Positions 1 to 9,720 of a stretch of 64,000 nucleotides of DNA are shown in pieces. This stretch comes from Arthrobacter sp. ERGS1:01 (lineage in GTDB: Bacteria > Actinomycetota > Actinomycetes > Actinomycetales > Micrococcaceae): the NCBI RefSeq assembly GCF_001281315.1, contig NZ_CP012479.1:2170001-2234000 (forward strand), read 5' to 3'. The notes under the pieces are model-generated. The model made no database searches, had not been told where the DNA came from, and worked only from the letters and a program-made list of their open reading frames with translations. The position numbers and the translations under genes are program-made. How positions within the stretch are numbered: position 1 is the stretch's first letter; every line of letters begins with the position of its first letter.

Positions 1-1145
1 TAGTCACGGACGGTGATCTGCACTGCCTCGAGGATCGCTGATGAACCTGCTTTTGAAGATTCATGCAGCCGAATCCCGGAAGAATTCGCAGGGGCCAAAA
101 AGCACCCATCTTTTACCCATCTAATTCAAACGAAAACTACGATGATTACTGACATGTCGTAGGAACCAAAACGGACGAAAATTCTCGAGAATAAGCGAAT
201 TTTGATGGTCGCCGATACTCAATGACGTCCAGATGGTGAGTTTCTCTTGGTCGTAGGCTCAATTCTCACCCGGGGAACCCTGTGATGTCTCGGTTCATGG
301 TTCCCACTATCTCTCGAGACGTCGTTCACATGCCGTGTGAGGACGTTTAATTACACCCCGGTCTCGGATCATGGTGCTTTTCTACCCTCGGTCGCGCTGG
401 ATTGCGAAGGCGACCTAAAGAGCCGTACGCTCGGATCTCTCGTCCGCCATTAGGTTGTAGACGGCCAGTTTGCGATGTTCAACGTGGTGAACGCACTCTT
501 TTCCTTGGTTGCAGCAGATGCCGGGTTTCGCTGGCAATCACTGCTCAACCGGAGTGGCAACCGTGTCCTGAGATCACACAGCAAGTGGGACCGACGCTTG
601 GATGTCCGGCTCGAACCGTAACGCATTCCGGCCCGACCTGGATGAGTCCGTTGAAGCACTAGGACCATCATTCAAAGCACAAATCGATACGCCGCTGACG
701 GCGCAATCACGCCTTTAGCCATCTCATAGGACGCAGGAAGGCTGCCCTTGAGCACACCCATGGCACCCGCACAGACACCGCATGGACTGAGGTAAAAGCA
801 CCGCCGCCATGCTTCAGGCGGTGCTCGTCAAGGCTGATGCAGTTCGCTCGAGCAGAGGTGAACTCGTTGGAGCGTCACACGATCCAGCTTTGGTGGGATA
901 CGAGTATCGTCCAATCGCCGAACTCTTGTTTGAACCAGTGGAGCGAAGAGGTCTGTACGCAGGACAGAGCCCACGCAGCCGCATCGCGGCGCCGGTCGAC
1001 GTCGAACCCACCATGGTCTGGCTGGGTTGTAGAGGATGTATTGCCGGCCCAAGCAGACCCGTCCAATGGCTGCCTCCAAAAGGCACTGCGTCTCCGTGAA
1101 GCTAGGATTCCGGCGGGTGGCCGTGAAATAGCGAGAATGTCAAGG
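1..1145. other. Stretch without a supported gene
   Basis: About 1.1 kb upstream of the convergent end of the SLC13 permease gene. Short open frames exist on both strands, but they overlap each other, have ordinary or arginine-rich composition and no good ribosome binding site. Base composition is less GC-rich than the rest of the window, especially in the first 350 bases. I see no RNA gene or repeat. It may be decayed sequence, like the relic found at 3049-3329. Confidence 0.5.
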
Positions 1146-2954
1146 TTAACGTAACGGCCAGAACACAGGGACCAGGAACACGGACACCACAAAATACAAG
1201 GCCATGATGACCAGGCCTAGTTTCCAATAGTCACCAAATTTGTACCCCGCAGGACGCATGATCATCATGTTTGCAGGTGTGGCGATGGGAGTCAGCAAGG
1301 CGGCCGATGAGGCGACGCTGACGCACATCAGTACCGTAATCGGCGAGATTCCGGCCTCCGCGGCAACGGATAGGGAGATGGGGATGATGATCAACGCAGT
1401 CGCTGTATTGCTGATGAGTTGTCCCAACACGGCAGTGACCAGGAAGATCCCGGCCAGCAGCAGGTAGGGACTCCCCCCACCGGTGAGGGAGACGATCCCG
1501 TGTGCCAGCAGTTCCGCCGTACCGGTGCGGGTAATAGCGGTGGACAGTGGGATCATCCCGGCCACCAAGATCAGCGTTTGCCAGGACATGGCCCGGTGGG
1601 CCTGCCCCACCGTCACAACCCGAGCCAGGATCATGGCCATCGCGGCCAGCAGTGCCGCGACCGGGGCCGGCACCAAGTTGGTGGTCATCAAGACGACCAT
1701 GGCGGCCAGGATGGCAAGGGCAGGCACGGCGCCCGGTCCGAGAGGTACCGTCTGACGGCGGATCGCGTCCGGTGAATCGACGAGCAGCACGTTTTGGTCC
1801 CGCGTGTGCCTATCCAGCGCCGACCAACTTCCCTGTAACAGCAAGATGTCGCCCGCCTTAACTTGGTTGACCCTGGTTTCAGAGGGCTTCCCGGCTCGCT
1901 GATGGGCCAGAACCACCAGTGATCCACTCACGGTAACCATTCCCGGGTACACCTCGGTTCCGACAAGTGTGGAGCGCGGCGACACCACAACCTCGGCCAC
2001 ACCAAATGACTTACTCACCAACCCGTAGGCAGCTTGGTCGTTGTTAGTCTCCGTGCCAAGGCCATTGTCTCTGGCAAACGCCGCGATGTCTGACGGTGTT
2101 CCCCTGACCACAAGATAATCGCCGGCGGACAATTCACCCGTAGTGGCCGGCTTCCCCTGAGCGTTCTGAACGCTCAGCAGGTGCACACCGCCATCACCGC
2201 CGGTCATCACTTCGGCGACCGCATCCCCTATTCTCGGCGCTCCGCTCGGCACTCGAAGCCGTGCAAGGTCTTGTTCACCTGGCCAGTACTGCTCCAGAAG
2301 GACCGCTGGATGAGCACTCAAGTCCTTGGGCAACTCCTCCGGCGTGCGTTGCGGAAGCAGCCTTGAACCCAGGGTGACCGCAATGATGACGGTGCCAATC
2401 AGCAGTGGCACCCCGACCAGCGCGAACTCGAAGAAACCGATTCGGCGCCCGGTGGAACTGATAGCCGCCTCGAGGATCAATATGTTCACCGGGGAACCGG
2501 TCAAGACCAGGAGGGAGCCGGCGTGGGCCGCGAAGGCCATCGGCATCAGCAGCTGGCCAGGCTCACGCCCCAGGCGCACGGCGAGGACGACGATCATGGG
2601 AAGGAGCGCCGCGACCGCTCCGTTGACACTGATGATGGCTGAGAGAAAAGCGGTGAACAGCATAACCAAAACAAGAAGCCTGATCTTGCTGGAGCCGGCG
2701 AACCTTATCAGCACTCCCCCAAGCCACGTCGTGACTCCGGAGGCATCAATCGCCTCGGCTACGACAAACAGGGCCGCGATGAGAACCACGGTCCCGGAAC
2801 CGAAACCCGCGAAAGCGTCGTCGATATTGATAATTCCCGCACCCAAGAGGGCAAGCGTCACACTGATCGCCACGACCTCGACCGGGAATTTGTTCCACAC
2901 AAAAATCGCAATAGTCAGCGCCAAGATGACCAGCATAGTGCCCGTGTCCGTCAT
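1146..2954 (-). CDS. SLC13-family anion permease with central TrkA-C domains
   Basis: A 602-residue integral membrane protein of the SLC13/CitT-like ion transporter superfamily. Hydrophobic segments fill residues 5-195 and 400-600. The soluble middle (about 210-390) contains two RCK_C (TrkA-C) type modules, a common layout in bacterial SLC13 permeases. The family moves dicarboxylates, sulfate or related anions with Na+ or H+; the substrate cannot be told here. The ATG start at 2954 has a GAGAG purine run just upstream. It stands alone: upstream lies a gene relic and downstream a gene-poor stretch. Family assignment is firm, substrate unknown. Confidence 0.88.
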   Translation of the reverse strand: MTDTGTMLVILALTIAIFVWNKFPVEVVAISVTLALLGAGIINIDDAFAGFGSGTVVLIAALFVVAEAIDASGVTTWLGGVLIRFAGSSKIRLLVLVMLFTAFLSAIISVNGAVAALLPMIVVLAVRLGREPGQLLMPMAFAAHAGSLLVLTGSPVNILILEAAISSTGRRIGFFEFALVGVPLLIGTVIIAVTLGSRLLPQRTPEELPKDLSAHPAVLLEQYWPGEQDLARLRVPSGAPRIGDAVAEVMTGGDGGVHLLSVQNAQGKPATTGELSAGDYLVVRGTPSDIAAFARDNGLGTETNNDQAAYGLVSKSFGVAEVVVSPRSTLVGTEVYPGMVTVSGSLVVLAHQRAGKPSETRVNQVKAGDILLLQGSWSALDRHTRDQNVLLVDSPDAIRRQTVPLGPGAVPALAILAAMVVLMTTNLVPAPVAALLAAMAMILARVVTVGQAHRAMSWQTLILVAGMIPLSTAITRTGTAELLAHGIVSLTGGGSPYLLLAGIFLVTAVLGQLISNTATALIIIPISLSVAAEAGISPITVLMCVSVASSAALLTPIATPANMMIMRPAGYKFGDYWKLGLVIMALYFVVSVFLVPVFWPLR

Positions 2955-3048
2955 AGCTCTCAGGCTAACGACAATGGCTCTCCGCAGAAAGTACCCATTC
3001 CGAGAGAAAAGGAACCGACTGTCCTACTGGAAAATCGCACTCAAGATC

Positions 3049-3329
3049 TCACCACGGGAGGACACATGACGTGATCGCCCGCACGAGCTGCGACCCCGTT
3101 CGCAAGGAGGCGACGCTCCGCTCAGCCATTCCGCTGCCGCCGTCGCGGTCGAAGATGTAAATCAGCGCAGTAACAACCGGCGCCACCAGTAGGAAGAGAG
3201 TTTCCAGTGCCTTGTAACTTCCCGAGAGGCTGGCATCGCGGAGGATGCCCCCTCAATCTGGAACAGCAAGATGAGGTAGGGCAAAAACAAACAGAATACG
3301 ACGATGGACCAAAAGTCTTTTACGGAAGT
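3049..3329 (-). pseudogene. Frameshifted relic of a small PLDc_N/SHOCT-type membrane protein
   Basis: Reading the minus strand, one frame encodes a hydrophobic start (DFWSIVVFCLFLPYLILLFQ). After a run of five G residues near 3250 the sense passes to a second frame reading ILRDASLSGSYKALETLFLL and on through LIYIFDRDGGSGMAERS to a stop at 3049. Joined, this resembles the common actinobacterial small membrane protein (PLDc_N / SHOCT, two helices then a MAER-type tail). No start codon survives at the upstream end; a TGA sits at 3330-3332. One extra G would explain the break, so sequencing error is possible. Confidence 0.5.
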
Positions 3330-3784
3330 TCAGCGTGGCCTCGTGCAATATTTTCGTTCCCTTGAAAGGGTTTGCATCCGGCGAACCTTGAAATCCTAGA
3401 TCCACCGATCACGAGGAGACCTCCGCAGGGCGGACCGGCGTCGCTCAAATAATTTACTTCGTTTTGGAATCTAAGGCCAATGCGCAGATGACGGGGCGAA
3501 TCATCGCGTATCCATCTCTGGGCCAGAAATATGCCCTATCCAATCAGTGATGCTTTCACAGGGGTAAGCCCGGCATCCGTCAATGCACCGGATACATGCA
3601 GCACGGCCAACCGCTTTGCAAAGGCGCGACCTCACACGGCCCAACGCGTTTCGCCTGCACTTGTTGCAAGTCATCGAATCCTCTTGTTTTTGCCTTGGCA
3701 CCCTCTTAGGCTGTGCTGAAAAGGCCCGAATCGATCAAGTGTCATCAGTTCCGATGGCACTCCACCTTAGTTCAGGAGTCTTCC
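3330..3784. other. Intergenic region upstream of the AbgT gene
   Basis: About 450 bases with no supported gene. A minus-strand open frame at 3501-3701 is Cys/Arg-rich and lacks a ribosome binding site. The segment probably carries the promoter of the AbgT/aminopeptidase pair, but I cannot name a convincing -35/-10 pair. Confidence 0.4.
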
Positions 3785-5461
3785 GTGTCATCAAATGGGG
3801 CAAGTAGCGCGGCTAAATCACCAGGCACCAGCCAAGGTAGTGAATCCGGGCGATTCCTGAATTCGATTGAACGTTTGGGAAACAAGATTCCCAACCCAAC
3901 CATCATGTTCGTATACCTCATTGCACTTGTCGCGATTTTGTCGGCAATCCTGTCGTGGGCCAACGTCAAAGTCACCGACAAGGTCATGACGCCGGTCCCC
4001 ACAGAACAGCTCCAACATCTCAACGACGCACTCGGTGGGACGATTGTGCCTTTTGATACGGCGACCGGCATGGCGGTGACACTTCCTGAATATACGGTGA
4101 GCCAGCAAACATTCGCCGTCCAGAACCTGCTCTCCGCCGACGGCCTGCGCGTCTTCTTCTCCTCCTTCGTGGACAACTTTGCGGCTTTCAGCGTCGTTGC
4201 CGTAGTCCTTGTCGCCATGGCCGGTGTCGGCGTCGCCGAGCATGCGGGCCTCATGGCGGCCCTCATCCGCAAGATCGTGAAGGTGGCCCCGCGCTGGTCG
4301 CTCGCTTTCATCTTGATCTTCGTTGGGGTGCTGTCCTCGGTGGCCTCCGACGCCGGGTACCTGATCTTGATACCCCTCTCGGCCGCGGCATTCTTGTCGG
4401 TCGGACGGCATCCGTTGGCCGGCATGGCTGCGGCCTTCGCGGGCGTTGGTGCCATTTTTGGGGTCAATCTCCTGATCACCCCTTCTGACTCAATGATTAC
4501 CGAGATCACCAACGAGGCTTTGGGAAACATCGGTGCGCAACCGCTCTCCGTGACCGCCAACTTCTACTTCAGCATCGTCTCCTCGATCGTTTTGGCCTTG
4601 GTGGCCGTGCTGGTCACGGTGAGGATCGTCGAGCCCCGGCTGGGTAAATACGAGATGGCCGACCCACTCGCGGCAGATTCCGGGGAGCAGATTGATGCGG
4701 CGGCCGAATCCCGCGGCCTCAAATTCGCTCTCTGGGCCTTCGTCGTCGTCGTCATCGGTGTGTTGGCGATCTCGCTGCCGCCGGGAGCACCACTGCGTGA
4801 CACCGAAACGGGACAATTGATCGGCCCCACACCCTTCATGGCAAGTTTGATCTTCATCATCTCGCTGGCATTTCTGATCTGCGGGATCTTTTACGGCATA
4901 GGCGCCAAAACACTCCGCGGTGGCGACGAAGTCGTGGGGGCAATTGCAAAGACGTTTGGCAGCCTGGGCGGATTGCTCATCATGTTCTTGATGATCGCCC
5001 AGTTCATTGCCTTGTTCAATTGGACCAACCTGCCCACAATTGCCGCCGTCGAGGCCGCCCAACTTCTCGAACGGGCCAGCATCCCGGCCGTGTTGCTACT
5101 GATCGCTTTTATCTTGGTGATTTTCATACTGGACATCATCCTTCCCGGCCTGGTACCAAAATGGGCGATTTTCGCACCGATATTCCTGCCCATCTTTGCT
5201 TCACTCAATGTCGCCCCCCAAACATTACTGGCCGCCTACCGGGTGGGTGACTCGCCCATGAACGTGCTTACCCCGCTGATGGTCTATATGCCCTTTATCG
5301 TCACAATTGCCCAACGCTACAAGAAGGACGCCGGAATCGGCACGGTGATTGCCCTCATGGTCCCGTACACACTGTGGATCCTGGTTGCTTGGGTCGTCCT
5401 CTTCGCCGCCTGGTTCCTGCTTGGCATTCCGTGGGGTCCCGGCGCCCCGGTGAACATGTAA
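3785..5461 (+). CDS. AbgT-family transporter
   Basis: A 558-residue membrane transporter of the AbgT family. E. coli AbgT takes up p-aminobenzoyl-glutamate, while other members export sulfonamides, so the direction is not settled by sequence. Typical features are the N-terminal cytoplasmic stretch, helix 1 with NPTIMFVYLIALV, the SDAGYLILIPLSAAAF motif, GVNLLITPSD, and near the end YRVGDSPMNVLTPLMVYMPF. I chose the GTG at 3785 because an AGGAG element lies 8-9 bases upstream; an upstream in-frame ATG at 3713 has no such signal. It is followed after 29 bases by a leucyl aminopeptidase, suggesting uptake and hydrolysis of a peptide-like substrate. Confidence 0.9.
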   Translation: MSSNGASSAAKSPGTSQGSESGRFLNSIERLGNKIPNPTIMFVYLIALVAILSAILSWANVKVTDKVMTPVPTEQLQHLNDALGGTIVPFDTATGMAVTLPEYTVSQQTFAVQNLLSADGLRVFFSSFVDNFAAFSVVAVVLVAMAGVGVAEHAGLMAALIRKIVKVAPRWSLAFILIFVGVLSSVASDAGYLILIPLSAAAFLSVGRHPLAGMAAAFAGVGAIFGVNLLITPSDSMITEITNEALGNIGAQPLSVTANFYFSIVSSIVLALVAVLVTVRIVEPRLGKYEMADPLAADSGEQIDAAAESRGLKFALWAFVVVVIGVLAISLPPGAPLRDTETGQLIGPTPFMASLIFIISLAFLICGIFYGIGAKTLRGGDEVVGAIAKTFGSLGGLLIMFLMIAQFIALFNWTNLPTIAAVEAAQLLERASIPAVLLLIAFILVIFILDIILPGLVPKWAIFAPIFLPIFASLNVAPQTLLAAYRVGDSPMNVLTPLMVYMPFIVTIAQRYKKDAGIGTVIALMVPYTLWILVAWVVLFAAWFLLGIPWGPGAPVNM

Positions 5462-5490
5462 ATCAACTTCCGACCAATCCTGAGAAAGGT

Positions 5491-6993
5491 ATGCCCGCGA
5501 TGAACACCACGGACGCCGTCATCCCCTCCCACACCGCCCCCTTTACCGTACAAGTTGTCACCGGTGAGACCCCAGACGTCGATGCCATCGGTGTGCCGGT
5601 GCCCATCGATGGGCCTGCACCGGCCTCTTTTGGAGTCGACATCGATGCGCTCACCCGAGCCGGGTTCAACGCCAAGATCGGTGCGGCGCTAACCGTCCCC
5701 GCTAGTCCAGTCACACTTGTTGCCGTCGGCATAGGCAAAGCCGGTTCCCTGGACGTCACAGGCGTCCGAGACGCCGCGGCTGCCTTCGCAAGCGAAACCG
5801 TCACTGCGCGGCGCCTGGCTATTCTCCTCAAGGACCTTCCAAACCTCGACGTCGGTGCCGCGGCCGCCGCCGTCGTCGAGGGCGTCCTGCTGGCGCGCTA
5901 CCACTTTGACCTGCGAACCACACCAGCGGCCAGCGTCAGGGTCGAGGAACTTGCGCTCGTCGTCAACGAAGCGGATTTGGCCGACGCACGAGCCGGCGCC
6001 GAGCGCGGACGCGTCACGGCACGCGCAACTATGCTCGCCCGAGACCTCGCCACCAGTCCGGCCGGGATGCTCACCGCGACGCGGATGGCAGAGGTTGCCG
6101 TGTCCCTCGGGGCGGAATTCGGCTTCGAGGTTGAGGTTTATGACAAAGCTGCCTTGGTGGAACTTGGCTGCGGAGGACTGCTGGGTGTGAACAAAGGGTC
6201 GGTGGAGCCACCGCGCATGATCGTGCTCCACTACCGGCCAAGCGGAACTGTTTCAGGGCACCTGGCCCTCGTGGGAAAAGGCGTCATGTACGACTCCGGC
6301 GGCATTAGCCTCAAACCCGGGGACCTTTCGCACTCCCAGATGAAAAACGACATGACGGGGGCGGCCGACATCCTCGGGGCGATGACGACCCTTGCCTCGC
6401 TTGGCTGCACGGCCGAGGTCACCGGGTACCTGATGTGCACGGACAACATGCCGTCAGGTTCGGCCATGCAATTGGGTGACGTGCTCATCACGCGTGGCGG
6501 TAAAACCGTCGAGGTGCTCAACACCGATGCCGAGGGCCGCTTGGTAATGTCGGACGCGCTGGTACTGGCCGTAGAGGCCGGTGCGGACGCCATCGTCGAC
6601 ATTGCAACCCTCACCGGAGCCTGTCTGCGCACCTTCGGCACAGAAATCGCCGGAGTGATGGGCAATAACGAGAGCATCCTCTCCCAGGTTGAAGCGGCGG
6701 CAAGAACCACGGATGAGCCGGTCTGGAGGCTGCCACTGCCTCCGCGTCTACGCGCCGACCTCGACTCCGACATTGCCGACATCAAGAACATCGGCGGTAT
6801 TAATGCCGGCTCGATCACCGCCGGGCTGTTCCTGCAGGAATTCGTGGCCGGAACCCCTTGGGCACACATAGACATCGCAGGAACGGCGCAGGCTCCGACA
6901 ACGAGCCGGTGGATCCCCCGCGGACCAACAGCGTTCGGCACACGGCTGCTGGCCGAACTGGCACTGCGGTTCACCTCACCCGAGACAAGCTAG
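5491..6993 (+). CDS. pepA: Leucyl aminopeptidase (M17 family)
   Basis: About 500 residues. The C-terminal catalytic half shows the M17 signature NTDAEGRLVMSDAL and the metal-binding KGVMYDSGGISLKPG block, with two metal ions expected; the N-terminal half is the usual variable domain. It cleaves N-terminal residues from peptides in the cytoplasm. GAGAAAGG lies just before the ATG at 5491 (a second ATG follows at 5500). The open frame extends upstream into abgT, but that overlap has no start signal. Linkage to the AbgT transporter suggests a two-gene operon for import and cleavage of a glutamyl or other peptide conjugate; this is inference. Confidence 0.93.
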   Translation: MPAMNTTDAVIPSHTAPFTVQVVTGETPDVDAIGVPVPIDGPAPASFGVDIDALTRAGFNAKIGAALTVPASPVTLVAVGIGKAGSLDVTGVRDAAAAFASETVTARRLAILLKDLPNLDVGAAAAAVVEGVLLARYHFDLRTTPAASVRVEELALVVNEADLADARAGAERGRVTARATMLARDLATSPAGMLTATRMAEVAVSLGAEFGFEVEVYDKAALVELGCGGLLGVNKGSVEPPRMIVLHYRPSGTVSGHLALVGKGVMYDSGGISLKPGDLSHSQMKNDMTGAADILGAMTTLASLGCTAEVTGYLMCTDNMPSGSAMQLGDVLITRGGKTVEVLNTDAEGRLVMSDALVLAVEAGADAIVDIATLTGACLRTFGTEIAGVMGNNESILSQVEAAARTTDEPVWRLPLPPRLRADLDSDIADIKNIGGINAGSITAGLFLQEFVAGTPWAHIDIAGTAQAPTTSRWIPRGPTAFGTRLLAELALRFTSPETS

Positions 6994-7751
6994 TCCGCAG
7001 CCAGGTCGCATGACCTGTTCGTTGGCAGTTGCACTACTTCAAGACGACCGTCCGCCTCGACACCAAACCCATAATCATTGCTTCCTGCCGCCAACGCCCG
7101 AACTGACGCGGCTTGTTTCATCCATGACGCGCGTCGGCTAACCCCTGCCCACCGGAGCCACCGCCGAAGTAAACATCGCGCCACGTCACCGAGCAACCGA
7201 GGTCCGGCAGTGTGGTCTGCCTGGCGGCTCCAGCGGCCAGTGGCCCACAGAAACGTGAATCACCAAATAGCGTCATTGGGGCAAATCGGTCTGCCCTTTT
7301 GCCAGGACACCTCTTCTTGCGGCAAGGACGGATATCCCGCGTCATAATCCCGCAAAACCGGGCTCTTAACAAGGAGATGCGCGCTTCTCGTCGCCGTCGG
7401 CCTGCCCCCACGGCGAACGGAGCTTGCCTCTGCCTACCTGTTCACTCCCCGCGACTTTGAGGCCATCCATGACTGAAACCGCCGTCGAACTACTGCTACC
7501 GATTGTTCCCCAGGCACAGATCCACTTCTCGGCCGGCGCCCTCGTCACCGTCCTAGGAGGAGGTCCCGATATGTATCCGGGGATCGACGAGCCACCGATC
7601 CGATCCTTGTTGGGTCTTAGTTTGAGCAACAACCCTTGGCTAGGGGGGCAGAGTCTTCGGATTCCCCAGCGAAATTCATTACCGAACCCACCCAACCAAG
7701 AGTTTCGCGGATGTCAGCGGCTACTCCAACGGTTCGGACTGGTTTCCGAGC
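6994..7751. other. Gene-poor stretch with a small hairpin
   Basis: About 760 bases after pepA without a supported gene. CAGGTC-gcat-GACCTG at 7002-7017 is a weak candidate terminator for the abgT-pepA pair, with no T run. Open frames on both strands (for example 7366-7695 minus and 7424-7801 plus) overlap and have no recognisable product. Confidence 0.4.
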
Positions 7752-8108
7752 ATGCCGCCTTCAGTCCAGATCCAAGTCTTGCCACGGGTGGATCCACTTA
7801 ACGGGCTCGAGCTTGGCATCCAGTCCGATTGGTATGCGATGTGCCAAGATGACGGCGCAGACCGCGAAGCCCAGCGAGATCGAGAAGACCACTTGGTCAT
7901 CATGACCCCCGGTCATGAGGCCCCACATGTTCGGGAAACCATCGACACCTGGGCCAGGACATCTGCGCGATGGCGTGTCATCACCTTCGAAGAAGTCCTT
8001 GAGCGTCTTGTCTGTGCCGGCGTCGCCGCGCTCGAGGCAGGACAGTCCCAGACGCTGGTACAGATGCTGATCCGCGAGCAATCAAGCTCACCCACTGACC
8101 GCCGTTGA
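7752..8108 (+). CDS. Short ORF of unknown function, possibly a gene fragment
   Basis: A 118-codon frame, not recognised. The C-terminal 70 residues (from DHLVIMTPGHEAPHVRETID through WARTSARWRVITFEEVLERL) look protein-like, with a plausible strand/helix pattern and few rare codons, while the first 35 residues do not. No clear ribosome binding site precedes the ATG. It may be the surviving 3' end of a longer gene whose upstream part has decayed in 7000-7750. No known neighbour supports a function. Confidence 0.3.
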   Translation: MPPSVQIQVLPRVDPLNGLELGIQSDWYAMCQDDGADREAQRDREDHLVIMTPGHEAPHVRETIDTWARTSARWRVITFEEVLERLVCAGVAALEAGQSQTLVQMLIREQSSSPTDRR

Positions 8109-8589
8109 TGGGACATGGGGACTTACAGACTGCAAAAACCGGCATCAACCTTGATACCCGCCAAGCGGCTGACCCTGCCTCTGCGGCCTGCACCCCGGTG
8201 AGGGTAATCGCCAACGAGTGACGGCAATTTGCTCCCGATCAATCCGACGGTTCCGTTATGGGTGGTAGCCACCCAACACCCACCGGCGCGAGGCAACGGA
8301 GGTCAGGGCTCGGCTGTGTCCGCGAGTAATGTGCGGTCGAACCCGTGTCTCCGTTGCCTCACGCCTTCCACCCTGATGCCTGGGCCTTGTAGCTTCAGCA
8401 GGGGTCGAGTCCAGCCCTGGTCTCGTCGTTCGCTGCGAAACTTGGGCTGTGGCGGGGGATGCGATCCTTCCCTTCAGGACCTCATGCTGACCTGAAAGGA
8501 GAGAAGACATCCCCCACGCTTAAAGAGTCCCGAACAGACAAATCATGACGCAACCAGTCCACGCTCCCTTGGGATGGGACAGCTGCATC
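8109..8589. other. Intergenic stretch
   Basis: Nearly 500 bases between the orphan ORF and the end of the pilus-linked gene set. I see no supported gene, terminator or repeat. Confidence 0.4.
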
Positions 8590-9147
8590 TCACACTTGCG
8601 TGCCGTGATGCGTAGTTATTAGGCGTGATTGCTGCTTTGATGCGGTCAGCAGCACGAATTCCTGCGGGGTCAAGAGTCCGACATCCCGAATGAGGCGCAG
8701 TTCGCCGAAGGACGCTCGATGCCTGGTTCGATAAGGAAAGTGGTCCAGGGAGTACATCAACTCCTCGGTGGTAATCTCGCCGGTGGCCCGCATCCGTGCA
8801 AGTTCTGCGGGGGTTGCGTGGGTGGGGGCGGCCGGGGCGCGCCAGTGTTCGATCTGCGGCAGACAAGCAATCAAGTCAGCTGCACCCCGGAAGGTCCTGA
8901 CGTACGGATTTCGCAGCGGCGACCAGCTCGCCGGCTCGACGCAGCAAAACCCTTTTTCCTCGGGGGTGTGAATGAAGATTCCCGTGGGATGTCCCTGCGG
9001 GCCAGAGGAATCGCTACGCGGCATGCTGGGCAGAAAGTCCCAGACAGGGCATTCTGCCGGACTGAGATCAGCGTTGATCTGCCATCCCCTCATGGCGAGG
9101 AGAGCAGCGAGCTCCGTTGTCGGATCCTTGGGTGCTGTTGAAGTCAA
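8590..9147 (-). CDS. Hypothetical protein, last gene of the pilus-linked set
   Basis: About 185 residues, not recognised. The sequence is soluble and Pro-rich, with CPVWDFLPSMPR near the N terminus and an ELARMRATGEITTEELMYSL helix pair towards the C terminus. I prefer the TTG at 9147, which has AAGGAAG 6 bases upstream; ATG codons at 9171 and 9186 overlap the end of the preceding gene. The preceding gene ends at 9168, about 20 bases away, so co-transcription is likely. Start uncertain. Confidence 0.5.
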   Translation of the reverse strand: MTSTAPKDPTTELAALLAMRGWQINADLSPAECPVWDFLPSMPRSDSSGPQGHPTGIFIHTPEEKGFCCVEPASWSPLRNPYVRTFRGAADLIACLPQIEHWRAPAAPTHATPAELARMRATGEITTEELMYSLDHFPYRTRHRASFGELRLIRDVGLLTPQEFVLLTASKQQSRLITTHHGTQV

Positions 9148-9167
9148 AGAATTCTTCCTTGTTAGTC

Positions 9168-9371
9168 TCATTGCTGTTCGGAACACGCTTCCAGGAGCGC
9201 CTGCCCGAGTTTGATAGCCTCATCGGGGGTGAGTGCTACGTGACGTTCTCCGACTGAAACACGCACGACGGGGAGGTCGAAGAGGGCCGGAATACGTTCG
9301 GCTTCGACAGTGAAACTGTCGGCGCTGTAAGGGATCTTGACTTCAGTCTTAATGGGGTCACCTTCCAGGAT
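9168..9371 (-). CDS. Small conserved-looking hypothetical protein
   Basis: The well-behaved part reads from about EGDPIKTEVKIPYSADSF to the stop at 9168 and ends in ALTPDEAIKLGQALLEACSE, a compact beta-strand then helix pattern like a small single-domain protein of about 65 residues. The frame stays open to 9644, but that extension overlaps another plausible gene and is low in protein-like character. No ATG or GTG lies at the start of the good part; a GGAAGGTGA element near 9360 could serve an ATT or CTG codon. Boundary given is approximate. Confidence 0.4.
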   Translation of the reverse strand: MLEGDPIKTEVKIPYSADSFTVEAERIPALFDLPVVRVSVGERHVALTPDEAIKLGQALLEACSEQQ

Positions 9372-9720
9372 CTGACTGCGTCGAGGAGGCCGCAATGGGC
9401 ATGGCTGCCCATTGCGAGCCGAGGACGTGGGTGCTTGCTGAGTTCGGTTCTGGTCGGTCGGGCCAGGGACGGCCGGCGTTGTAGCCTTGTTGCAAGCGTC
9501 GAAGCTCTTGGTGAGTTGCTTCGACAAATAGATCACTAATGCGCTGGCAACCTTCGGATTCGCCTGCCACTGCGTGGGCTGCGTGCAGTTGATGCACAAG
9601 GTCTTTGGGGCGCTGCAATTCCTTAGGGACCAACGCTTGTTCACGGACGGGATCGTCTGCGGAAAGAGGGATCGGTTCGGCCTTTCTATTTCGGGTCCTG
9701 AGGGCCGTGGAACCTGGGGT
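9358..9720 (-). CDS. Hypothetical protein of the pilus-linked set (start uncertain)
   Basis: A minus-strand frame containing DDPVREQALVPKELQRPKDL and then a helical region (HQLHAAHAVAGESEGCQRIS, LFVEATHQELRRLQQGYNAG). It follows the stop of the upstream gene at 9720 in another frame. The frame itself is open to 9783, but no ATG or GTG with a ribosome binding site is visible, so the start is a guess. Not recognised. It overlaps the 5' part of the next small gene by a few bases, consistent with a tight operon. Confidence 0.35.
   Translation of the reverse strand, partial: TPGSTALRTRNRKAEPIPLSADDPVREQALVPKELQRPKDLVHQLHAAHAVAGESEGCQRISDLFVEATHQELRRLQQGYNAGRPWPDRPEPNSASTHVLGSQWAAMPIAASSTQSDPGR

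Noticed and set aside
450..671. Short plus and minus ORFs near 400-670
   Set aside because: No ribosome binding sites, no family pattern and overlapping each other.
9372..9644. N-terminal extension of the small gene ending at 9168
   Set aside because: The extension overlaps a more protein-like frame and has Pro/Gln/Thr-rich filler; kept only the conserved-looking part.
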